Below, in pieces: positions 1 through 5,771 of a DNA stretch of 14,189 bases (its first letter is position 1; every line of letters begins with the position of its first letter). A program made the position numbers and the translations under genes. The stretch comes from JBDHZK01 sp039811865. Lineage in GTDB: Bacteria; Actinomycetota; Actinomycetes; Propionibacteriales; Propionibacteriaceae. The DNA is taken from NCBI GenBank assembly GCA_039811865.1, contig JBDHZK010000064.1:1-14189 (forward strand), in the 5' to 3' direction. Under the pieces are notes generated by a model. The model made no database searches and was not told where the DNA came from. It saw only the letters and a program-made list of their open reading frames with translations.

Positions 1-317
1 ATGTCGGCGACCACCTCGTCCGAGTCCAGCCCGCGCAGCAAAGCGAACCCGCGCCGCCGACCCCCGTCGGAGTAGGGCAGGGCCAGTCGCGGCTCAGCCC
101 GCCAGTACAGGTCCACCGCCGCGGCGGCGTAGCCGTCCTGGGTGAGCCGGGCCAGGGCGTCGCTCACCACGTCGGTCAGCCCGTAGAGCTCTCCCAGGAC
201 GACCACGCCACCGCGGCACTCACCGCCGGGCATCGCCAGCAGTGCTTCCCCGCCCGTGGGCAGCGAGCGCCAGTCGCCCTCGGCTACGTCCCCCGCTGAT
301 TCGCCGGCGCCGCTCAC
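1..317 (-). CDS. Dienelactone hydrolase family protein (partial, C-terminus outside window)
   Basis: Alpha/beta-hydrolase of the dienelactone hydrolase (DLH) family; 105 residues are visible and the rest lies beyond base 1. The visible part has the DLH N-terminal pattern: a core strand GGVVVLGELYGL (residues 36-47), where family members usually have an E-x-F/Y-G motif, then a helix SDALARLTQDGY and a strand ending AAAVDLYWR (residues 64-73). The catalytic Cys, Asp and His of the family would lie in the missing part, so activity cannot be judged. The GTG start (315-317) overlaps the TGA of the upstream DJ-1 gene in a GTGA arrangement, so the two are almost certainly one operon with coupled translation. 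The family includes carboxymethylenebutenolidase and many uncharacterised hydrolases; the real substrate is unknown. Confidence 0.82.
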   Translation of the reverse strand, partial: MSGAGESAGDVAEGDWRSLPTGGEALLAMPGGECRGGVVVLGELYGLTDVVSDALARLTQDGYAAAAVDLYWRAEPRLALPYSDGGRRRGFALLRGLDSDEVVAD

Positions 318-1000
318 GCGACTCCCTTGGCCGCGTCCTCGGCGTCCAACTCCTCCAGGACGGCCTCGGCGGTCGCCGCGGCCGATTGCGGGTTTTGGCC
401 CGTGATCAGCCGGCCGTCGATGACGACGTGCTCGGTGAACGGGGCGCCCGCCTCGAAGCGCGCGTCCAGCTCGGTCAACCGGTCGGCGAGCAGGAAGGGC
501 ACGACTGTTTCCAGCTTGACGAGGTGTTCCTCCTCATTTGTGAAGCCGGTGACGCGGCGTCCGGCGACCAGCGGACGGCCGTCCTTGGTGACCGCCGAGA
601 CGAGCGCGGAGGGTCCGTGGCAAACCGCCGCCACAACACCCCCCGCCGCCCAGACCGCCGCGGCGGCCTCGCCGACGACGGGAGCGACGAAGTCCCACAT
701 GGTGCCGTGCCCGCCGGCGAAGAAGATGGCGTCGTAGTCGCCGACGTGGACATCGGCCAAGGCCGGTGCGCCGTCGAGATCGACCGACTCGACGAACCTG
801 CGCTGCGTGGCGTCGTGCTCGTCGAAGCCGTCGAACGGCGGACGTCCACCGGCCACGGTGGCGACGTCCACGCGGCATCCCGCCTGCGTGAACTCGGCCC
901 ACGGTTCGGCCGCTTCGGAAACGAACACTCCGGTGGGTCGGAGCCCGCCGAGGTCGCCATGGCTCGTCATCACGATCAGCACTCGGTGTTGCTTGGACAT
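314..1000 (-). CDS. DJ-1/PfpI family protein, Hsp31-like (type 1 glutamine amidotransferase fold)
   Basis: Protein of 228 aa in the DJ-1/PfpI superfamily, closest in pattern to the Hsp31/glyoxalase III branch. Visible marks are TGVFVSEAAEPW near residues 23-34 with the conserved acidic residue E29, FFAGGHGTMWDF (93-104), the nucleophile elbow AAVCHGPSAL with C127 and H128, and TGQNPQSA (200-207). Members act as deglycases, methylglyoxalases (glyoxalase III) or chaperones in the cytosol; which applies here is not shown by sequence. I chose the ATG at 1000 because AAGGAG lies four bases upstream and the protein starts right at the first beta-strand. A longer reading frame to 1117 would run into the divergent LysR gene. 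The stop overlaps the start of the DLH gene. A divergent LysR regulator 103 bp away probably controls it. Confidence 0.9.
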   Translation of the reverse strand: MSKQHRVLIVMTSHGDLGGLRPTGVFVSEAAEPWAEFTQAGCRVDVATVAGGRPPFDGFDEHDATQRRFVESVDLDGAPALADVHVGDYDAIFFAGGHGTMWDFVAPVVGEAAAAVWAAGGVVAAVCHGPSALVSAVTKDGRPLVAGRRVTGFTNEEEHLVKLETVVPFLLADRLTELDARFEAGAPFTEHVVIDGRLITGQNPQSAAATAEAVLEELDAEDAAKGVA

Positions 1001-1004
1001 GTCT

Positions 1005-1010
1005 CTCCTT
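1005..1010 (-). promoter_or_regulatory. Ribosome binding site of the DJ-1/PfpI gene
   Basis: AAGGAG read on the minus strand, four bases before the ATG at 1000. It decides the start against the longer open frame that continues to 1117. Confidence 0.7.
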
Positions 1011-1076
1011 AGAACAGCTCCTGACTCCAGTCCAGCGCGTGCCGGCCATCGGCGCCACCCCCAATAGGGGATGGAA

Positions 1077-1094
1077 CTATCGAGATTCTGATAG
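1077..1094. promoter_or_regulatory. Inverted repeat in the divergent LysR/DJ-1 promoter region (candidate LysR operator)
   Basis: CTATC and GATAG form a 5-bp inverted repeat with 8 bases between them, in the 103-bp gap between the DJ-1 start (1000) and the LysR start (1104). LysR-type regulators usually bind dyads in such divergent gaps, but the spacing here is not the exact classical T-N11-A. The right arm overlaps TAGCGT (1092-1097), which fits a TAnnnT -10 element six bases before the LysR GTG, so binding here would also repress the regulator itself. The repeat is short and could be chance. Confidence 0.35.
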
Positions 1095-1103
1095 CGTCGC
1101 AGC

Positions 1104-2003
1104 GTGGCCGGCCCCATCGATCTGGACGCCCTGAGAACGTTTCACGCCGTCCACCGGACCGGCTCGATGACCGCGGCGGCGGCGCTGCTGGGCGTGTCCC
1201 AGCCGACCGTGACGGCGCGGCTGCAGCAGTTGGAGGGACAGGCGGGGCGCCGCCTGTTCGACCGCGGGGCCTACGGCTGCCGGCCAACCGCAGCGGCGAA
1301 CGAGCTTGCCGGACGCCTGCTGGCGCCCCTGGCGGAGCTGGAATCGATCGCCGCCCAGTTGAGCGGCGAGGACGATCTTTCGCAGGCGACGCTGCGCATC
1401 GGAGCGCCCGCCGAGCTCACCGAGCGGGTCCTGGCGCCAGCTTTCGCTCGCCTGGCGGCGACGCGAATGCGCGTCCGGTTGACGCTCGGGTTGGCCGACG
1501 ACCTACTGACGCAACTGGCCACCGGCCACGTGGACGTCGTCGTCTCGACCGTGAAACCCCCGGCCCGCACCGCCTGGCAAGCGATCGACGACGAGGAGTT
1601 CGTCCTCATCGCCAGCCCAGGACTGGCCTCCGGAATCGACCAGGAAGCGCTCGTGCGCGAGCCCGCGCGGGTGCTCGGGGACCTGCCGCGCATCGCGATC
1701 GACGAGCAGCAGTCGGTCGTCCGGCGCTGGTGGCGGCACGTGCTGGGCACGCCGCCGCCGGGCGAGCCGCGCCTGGTCGTCCCAGACCTGCGCGCGGCCC
1801 AGGCGCTCGTCGAGGCGGGGGCCGGGGTTTCGGTCGTCCCGCGCTATCTCTGCGCGGACGCCATCGCAGCCGGTCGGCTGGTCGTTCTCTTGGAACCCGA
1901 GGACGTCCCGATCAACACCCTTTACCTGGTCACCTTGCCGGTGAACCGGCACCGCCCGCCGATCGCGGCGGCGTGGGACGTCCTGATCGCTCCGCGCGGC
2001 TGA
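1104..2003 (+). CDS. LysR family transcriptional regulator
   Basis: Protein of 299 aa, the usual LysR length. It opens with the family pattern DLDALRTFHAV, then a helix-turn-helix at about residues 21-41 (TAAAALLGVSQPTVTARLQQLE) and GRRLFDR (48-54). Residues from about 95 onward match the periplasmic-binding-like effector domain, including TLRIGAPAE and, near the end, ALVEAGAGVSVVPRYL. The effector is unknown. The start is a GTG at 1104 with no Shine-Dalgarno sequence; TAGCGT ends six bases upstream, so a leaderless transcript is plausible. It is divergent from the DJ-1/DLH pair, the classical layout for a LysR regulator and its target, so control of that pair is the likely job (inference). 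Confidence 0.92.
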   Translation: MAGPIDLDALRTFHAVHRTGSMTAAAALLGVSQPTVTARLQQLEGQAGRRLFDRGAYGCRPTAAANELAGRLLAPLAELESIAAQLSGEDDLSQATLRIGAPAELTERVLAPAFARLAATRMRVRLTLGLADDLLTQLATGHVDVVVSTVKPPARTAWQAIDDEEFVLIASPGLASGIDQEALVREPARVLGDLPRIAIDEQQSVVRRWWRHVLGTPPPGEPRLVVPDLRAAQALVEAGAGVSVVPRYLCADAIAAGRLVVLLEPEDVPINTLYLVTLPVNRHRPPIAAAWDVLIAPRG

Positions 2004-2034
2004 TCGGCCCTACGACAGGCTTGAGGATCGAGCT

Positions 2035-2054
2035 TTCGACCGGCTCTGGTCGAA
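2035..2054. terminator. Inverted repeat between convergent LysR and VOC genes (possible bidirectional terminator)
   Basis: TTCGACC and GGTCGAA form a perfect 7-bp stem with the 6-base loop GGCTCT, 32 bases after the LysR stop. The 145-bp gap (2004-2148) holds nothing else I recognise. There is no T-tract, which is common for terminators in high-GC actinobacteria. The gene order makes a bidirectional terminator reasonable. Confidence 0.4.
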
Positions 2055-2148
2055 CCCCGCGAGTGCTGGAGGACCGCGCTTTGCGACTGGATCGAGGCCG
2101 GACCCGCATAGTCACGCCAGGTCGCGGCCGGCGGTGGACGGCGAAGGC

Positions 2149-2559
2149 TCAGCCTTGCTGCTGGATGCGGATCAGGCTGCCTGCGGGGTCCCTGACGGCG
2201 CAGTCGCGTTGTCCCCACGGCTGATCCGTGGGCTCCTGGACGATCTCGACGGCCTTGCTGCGTAGGGCCTCGAAGGTGGCGTCGAGGTCGGTGGTGGCGA
2301 GGTTGAGCATCGCGTAGGTGCCCTTGGCCATCATGTCCGCGATCAGGCCATGCTCCGCGTCGGTGAGGTTGGGGATCGTGGACGGCGGGTACAGGACGAC
2401 CGCGGTGTCGGGCTGGTTGGGCGGACCGACGGTGAGCCAGCGCATGTTGCCCTTGCCCACGTCCAGCCGGACCTCGAAACCCAGCGCGTCGCGGTAGAAC
2501 GCGAGGGACGCCTCGGCGTCATCGAGCGGAAGGAAGCTGTTCTGAATCGTGATGTCCAT
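2149..2559 (-). CDS. VOC family protein (glyoxalase/bleomycin-resistance fold)
   Basis: Protein of 136 aa, a single vicinal-oxygen-chelate module pair. The first beta-alpha-beta unit carries SFLPLDDAEASLAFYRDALG (residues 8-27) and MRWLTVG (39-45). The second carries ATTDLDATFEALRS (88-101), GQRDCAVRDPAGSLIRIQQ (116-134), the typical VOC ending. The fold covers glyoxalases, dioxygenases and resistance proteins, so substrate and metal use cannot be assigned. The ATG at 2559 lies four bases after the TGA of the upstream AraC-type gene and has no clear ribosome binding site of its own, so it is probably translated by coupling. AraC regulator plus VOC protein is a common pairing in actinobacteria as far as I recall; the regulator likely controls its partner. 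Confidence 0.88.
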   Translation of the reverse strand: MDITIQNSFLPLDDAEASLAFYRDALGFEVRLDVGKGNMRWLTVGPPNQPDTAVVLYPPSTIPNLTDAEHGLIADMMAKGTYAMLNLATTDLDATFEALRSKAVEIVQEPTDQPWGQRDCAVRDPAGSLIRIQQQG

Positions 2560-2563
2560 GAGG

Positions 2564-3010
2564 TCACGCTAGGTCGGGGTTGGGATCGCGCGCTTCTTGA
2601 TTCCTGATCGGTCTGGTCACCTGTTTGACCACGCACGGCGGCAGGCCCGTCGCCAAGGATGCGCTCAGGCGCCGGTAGGCGCTTGGCGGCATCCCGACCA
2701 GCTCGCGAAAGCGAGTACTGAACGTCCCCAACGACGAGCACCCGACCGCGAAACAGACCTCGGTGACGTTCAACTCGCCGATGCGCAGCAGGGCCATCGC
2801 GCGCTCGATCCGTCTGGTCATCAGGTAGCTGTAGGGCGACTCGCCGTAGGCACGCTTGAACTCGCGGCTGAGGTGGCCCGACGACATGTAGGCGTCCCGC
2901 GCAAGGGTCCGCAGATCGAGCGGCAGGGCGAAATCGCGGTCGAGCCGATCCTTCACGCGGCGGAGCGTGACCAGATCGCGGCGGCGCTGGGCGTCGGCCG
3001 TCGGACTCAC
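2564..3010 (-). CDS. AraC family transcriptional regulator (DNA-binding domain only)
   Basis: Protein of 148 aa consisting almost entirely of the AraC/XylS two-helix-turn-helix domain. The first HTH is at about residues 34-55 (LARDAYMSSGHLSREFKRAYG). The link YSYLMTRRIERAMALL (60-75) follows, then the second HTH at 82-105 with FAVGCSSLGTFSTRF and the closing LVGMPPSAYRR. There is no separate sensor domain; about 35 uncharacterised residues follow the HTH (114-148). I chose the GTG at 3010 (VSPTADAQRRRDL), with AGGA eight bases upstream. An ATG at 3046 would add 12 residues without family similarity. It is followed after four bases by the VOC gene and is divergent from the DASS transporter. 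The likely target is its own operon. Confidence 0.88.
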   Translation of the reverse strand: MSPTADAQRRRDLVTLRRVKDRLDRDFALPLDLRTLARDAYMSSGHLSREFKRAYGESPYSYLMTRRIERAMALLRIGELNVTEVCFAVGCSSLGTFSTRFRELVGMPPSAYRRLSASLATGLPPCVVKQVTRPIRNQEARDPNPDLA

Positions 3011-3058
3011 ATCCCCGATCCTGCCATGCCGGAGTTGGAAGGCCATTAGGGACGGCCG

Positions 3059-3074
3059 GCGCCAGTTTTGGCGC
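3059..3074. repeat. Small inverted repeat upstream of the AraC gene
   Basis: GCGCCA and TGGCGC form a perfect 6-bp stem around GTTT, 49 bases upstream of the AraC start in the 229-bp gap shared with the transporter. It could be an operator or a leader hairpin of the AraC-VOC operon; nothing decides between these. Confidence 0.3.
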
Positions 3075-3172
3075 GAGGGTTTGCGAAAGCGGCGCGAAGT
3101 CGTCCACCAGTGGTATCGCGCGTGCCGGAATATTTGGGCGGTCGCGTTCGCCGCTTGGCAATCCGCCCGTTC

Positions 3173-3192
3173 GCCCCCCGGTGAAGGGGGGC
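3173..3192 (+). promoter_or_regulatory. GC-only hairpin in the upstream region of the DASS transporter
   Basis: GCCCCCC and GGGGGGC form a perfect 7-bp stem with loop GGTGAA, ending 47 bases before the GTG at 3240. No T-run follows. It may be a leader hairpin acting on expression of the transporter or a protein site. The rest of 3011-3239 shows no recognisable gene and no convincing -10/-35 pair. Confidence 0.35.
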
Positions 3193-3239
3193 TTGAATAG
3201 GCTGATCGAACCGCTTTCCGAACCCTCCAGGAGTCCGGC

Positions 3240-4658
3240 GTGAAGCAGCAGATCGCAACGATCGTGAAAATCTCCGCCATTTTGGTGATCGGTCTCGCGA
3301 TCTACTTCATTCCGCCGCCGGCGGGGGTCGATCCACGCGGTATGCACATGCTCGGGATCTTCGTCGCCACCATCGTCGGCCTCATCCTGCAGCCGCTGCC
3401 GACGGCCTCGGTGGCCCTCATCGGGTTGGCACTGGCCATGATCACCGGATCGATGGATGCCACGACCGAGGCACTCGTCGGATTCGGCAACGGGGCGGTG
3501 TGGCTGATCGTCGCCGCGTTCTTCATCGCCGAGGGGTTCCTGGTCACCGGTCTGGGTCGGCGCATCGCGCTGTGGTTCGTTTCCAAACTCGGCCACTCCA
3601 GCCTCGGCCTCGCCTACGGCATGGCCATCACCGACCTCGTCCTTTCGCCCGCGACGCCGTCCAACACGGCGCGAGCCGGGGGCGTCTTGTACCCGATCAT
3701 CCGGTCGCTATCGCACGTGCAGCACTCCGACCCGGAGACCGAGGAGTCGCGGCGCCGCCTCGGCTCCTACCTGCTGATGACGTCGGTCCAGGTCAATGCC
3801 GTAACCGCGGCGATGTTCATCACCGCCATGGCGGGCAACCCGATCGCGCAGTCGGCCGCGATCAAGCTCGGCGCGCAGGTCACCTGGGGGAACTGGGCGC
3901 TGGCGGCCCTGGTCCCCGGACTGGTCACGCTGGCGCTGGTGCCGTGGCTGATGGCCAGGGTTTACCCACCCACCTTGACCAAGACGCCGGACGCCCCCCG
4001 CCAGGCCCGTGAGGAACTAGCCCGGCTGGGCAAGCTCACGCGCGGTGAGGTGATCATGGCGGTGACGTTCGTGGTCTTGTTGCTGATGTGGTGCCTCGGG
4101 GCGCAACTCGGGATCAACGCGACCGCCGCGGCTTTCTTCGGAGTCGCGGTGCTGCTGTGCACCAAGGTGCTCACCTGGAAGAACCTCGCCGGGGACGCCG
4201 GCGCCTGGTCCACGCTGGTGTTCTTCGCGGTGCTGGTCGGGATGGCCGATCACCTCAACGGACTCGGCGTGATCAAGTGGGTTGGGGCGGCCGTGGCCCA
4301 ATCCGTAGGCGGGCTGGGCTGGCCGTTGGCGCTGCTGGTGCTGTGCGTCGTGTACTTCTTCGCCCACTACTTCTTCGCCTCGAACACGGCCCATATCGTG
4401 GCGATGTACTCGGTATTCCTCGGTGCCTGCATCGCCGCGGGGGCCCCGCCGCTGTTCGCGGCGTTGCTGCTGGGTTTCCTCGGCAACCTCTTCGGGGGTC
4501 TGACCCACTACGCCTCCGGTCCGGCCGGCGTGGTCTTCGGTTCGGGCTACGTGCCCTCGAACGAGTGGTTCAAGGTCGGTTTCGTGATGGGTGTGGCGAT
4601 GCTGGTCACGTTCTGCGGGATCGCGGTGGCCTGGACCAAGCTGTTGGGCATGTGGTGA
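3240..4658 (+). CDS. DASS/SLC13-type anion symporter or exchanger (dicarboxylate transporter, CitT/2-oxoglutarate-malate translocator type)
   Basis: Integral membrane protein of 472 aa with 11 or more hydrophobic stretches, the usual length for the divalent anion:Na+ symporter (DASS) family. Both signature Ser-Asn-Thr substrate/cation sites are present: SPATPSNTARAGG (SNT 141-143) and FFASNTAH (SNT 381-383), each in a re-entrant loop of the inverted-repeat fold. The pattern SNTARAGG, GLTHYASGPA (421-430) and the C-terminal region resemble the bacterial CitT/TtdT and plastid 2-oxoglutarate/malate translocator branch, so C4/C5 dicarboxylates or citrate/tartrate are likely substrates; which one is not readable. 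The start is GTG with AGGAG at 3229-3233. It is divergent from the AraC-VOC operon and convergent with cobD. I see no functional link to its neighbours. Confidence 0.9.
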   Translation: MKQQIATIVKISAILVIGLAIYFIPPPAGVDPRGMHMLGIFVATIVGLILQPLPTASVALIGLALAMITGSMDATTEALVGFGNGAVWLIVAAFFIAEGFLVTGLGRRIALWFVSKLGHSSLGLAYGMAITDLVLSPATPSNTARAGGVLYPIIRSLSHVQHSDPETEESRRRLGSYLLMTSVQVNAVTAAMFITAMAGNPIAQSAAIKLGAQVTWGNWALAALVPGLVTLALVPWLMARVYPPTLTKTPDAPRQAREELARLGKLTRGEVIMAVTFVVLLLMWCLGAQLGINATAAAFFGVAVLLCTKVLTWKNLAGDAGAWSTLVFFAVLVGMADHLNGLGVIKWVGAAVAQSVGGLGWPLALLVLCVVYFFAHYFFASNTAHIVAMYSVFLGACIAAGAPPLFAALLLGFLGNLFGGLTHYASGPAGVVFGSGYVPSNEWFKVGFVMGVAMLVTFCGIAVAWTKLLGMW

Positions 4659-4683
4659 CGCAAGCCCTCCGGCGGGCGCGCAG

Positions 4684-4729
4684 GATAGCTCGGCCAGGTG
4701 CGACCGGTCGCACCCAACCAGGCGCTATC
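4684..4729. terminator. Nested inverted repeat between convergent transporter and cobD genes (bidirectional terminator)
   Basis: A perfect 18-bp palindrome GGTGCGACCGGTCGCACC (4697-4714) is enclosed by a second pair of arms, GATAGC (4684-4689) and GCTATC (4724-4729). The outer right arm includes the cobD stop codon (4725-4727). The structure lies 25-71 bases after the transporter stop and overlaps the end of cobD, so it can fold in either transcript. No T-tract on either side. Confidence 0.6.
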
Positions 4730-5771
4730 TACGGCGGACGCCGCCCAGCAGGCAGATCGCCGTCCTTGCGGCCGTGACGCTCAACAGCGCGGCCCAGCCG
4801 AGCCGCCGGGCCAGCGCGACCGCGCGCGGGATGTCGGCCAGTTCGGCCGGAGGACCGTCGCCCAGCGTGCCGCGGTTCTCGACCGTGGCGCCGTACCGGT
4901 TCGTCCCGCCCAGCCGGCGTCCCAGGGCGGCCGCGAAGGCCGCCTCGATCGGGCCGGCGTTCGGGCTCGGGTGCGCGGGGGCGTCCCGGCGGACGGCCGC
5001 CGCCACCCGGCGCCGATGCTCGAGTCGGGAGGCGATCGCACCCTTCGGCCAGATCAGGGGGCGATGGTTGCTCTCGTCTGGTTGGCTTGGTGAGTGATCG
5101 GGCAACGGCCCGAGCGCGGCGATCAAGGCGACCGTCAGGCGCGCCGGCAGGTAGCCGAGCAGATCGTCCAGCCGCGCCGACGCCCAGCCGAACCGCTCGT
5201 AGCGGGGCGAACGATGCCCCACCATCGCGTCCAGGGTGTTGGCCGCTCGGTGCGCCAGCAGCCCCGGCACGCCGGCCACCGCTCCCCAAAACAGCGAGCC
5301 GACTACGGCGTCCGCGGTGTTCTCGGCCACGGACTCGATCACCGCCCGCGCGATCTCGCCCTCGTCGAGCATGTCGGTGTCGCGGCCGACCAGGTGCTTC
5401 AGACGCCGTCGCGCCGCGGGCAGGTCGCCGGATTGGGCGAGTTGGTGGACCGCCATCGCCTCGCCGCCCAGCGACTTGCCGCCGAGGACGGCCCACGTGG
5501 CCGCCGCCGTGAGCAGGGTCCGGCTCGGCCACGGGAGGCATCCGGCCAGCGCGCCCAGGGCGGCGGTGCCAGCCACGAGCGTCCCGCAGAAGCGGATGCC
5601 CGGCACGCGGCCCGGTGCGTAGACGCGGCGCTCGTACGCCTGCGCGACCCGGCCGAACCCGGCCACCGGGTGGAAGCGGCGCGGGTCCCCGAACAGCCGA
5701 TCGGCGACGAAGCCGAGGGTCAGGCCGCCGACGAGTGCAGCCGTCCTCGTGACCGGGCCGGCCGCGCTCAC
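4725..5771 (-). CDS. cobD: Adenosylcobinamide-phosphate synthase CobD (CbiB)
   Basis: Membrane enzyme of 348 aa that joins adenosylcobyric acid with (R)-1-aminopropan-2-yl phosphate (or the free aminopropanol) late in cobalamin synthesis. Family marks are FVADRLFGDPRRFHPVAGFGR (about 21-41), VIESVAENTADAVVGSLFWG (144-163), HRAANTLDAMVGHRSPRYERFG (174-195), ARLDDLLGYLPARLT (199-213) and HPSPNAGPIEAAFA (267-280). Length is slightly above the usual 310-320 because of a Pro/Ser-rich insert at about 223-256 that lacks family similarity. The GTG start (5769-5771) overlaps the TGA of the CobQ-CobC fusion by 4 bp, so translation is coupled to the protein that makes both of its substrates. Longer starts inside the fusion gene are rejected because they have no family similarity. 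Confidence 0.93.
   Translation of the reverse strand: MSAAGPVTRTAALVGGLTLGFVADRLFGDPRRFHPVAGFGRVAQAYERRVYAPGRVPGIRFCGTLVAGTAALGALAGCLPWPSRTLLTAAATWAVLGGKSLGGEAMAVHQLAQSGDLPAARRRLKHLVGRDTDMLDEGEIARAVIESVAENTADAVVGSLFWGAVAGVPGLLAHRAANTLDAMVGHRSPRYERFGWASARLDDLLGYLPARLTVALIAALGPLPDHSPSQPDESNHRPLIWPKGAIASRLEHRRRVAAAVRRDAPAHPSPNAGPIEAAFAAALGRRLGGTNRYGATVENRGTLGDGPPAELADIPRAVALARRLGWAALLSVTAARTAICLLGGVRRR
5061..5099. repeat. Short form of a repeat shared by cobD and the cobQ-cobC fusion
   Basis: Read on the plus strand, the two ends of this stretch match the element at 6785-6874. Bases 5061-5081 agree at 17 of 21 positions with 6785-6805, and bases 5085-5099 agree at 13 of 15 with 6860-6874. On the coding strand it encodes most of the non-conserved insert of CobD (DHSPS then ESNHRP). 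See the matching finding. Confidence 0.45.

Noticed and set aside
2343..3596. Long minus-strand frame across the AraC gene and into the transporter
   Set aside because: Overlaps three well-supported genes in wrong frames, with no domain similarity.
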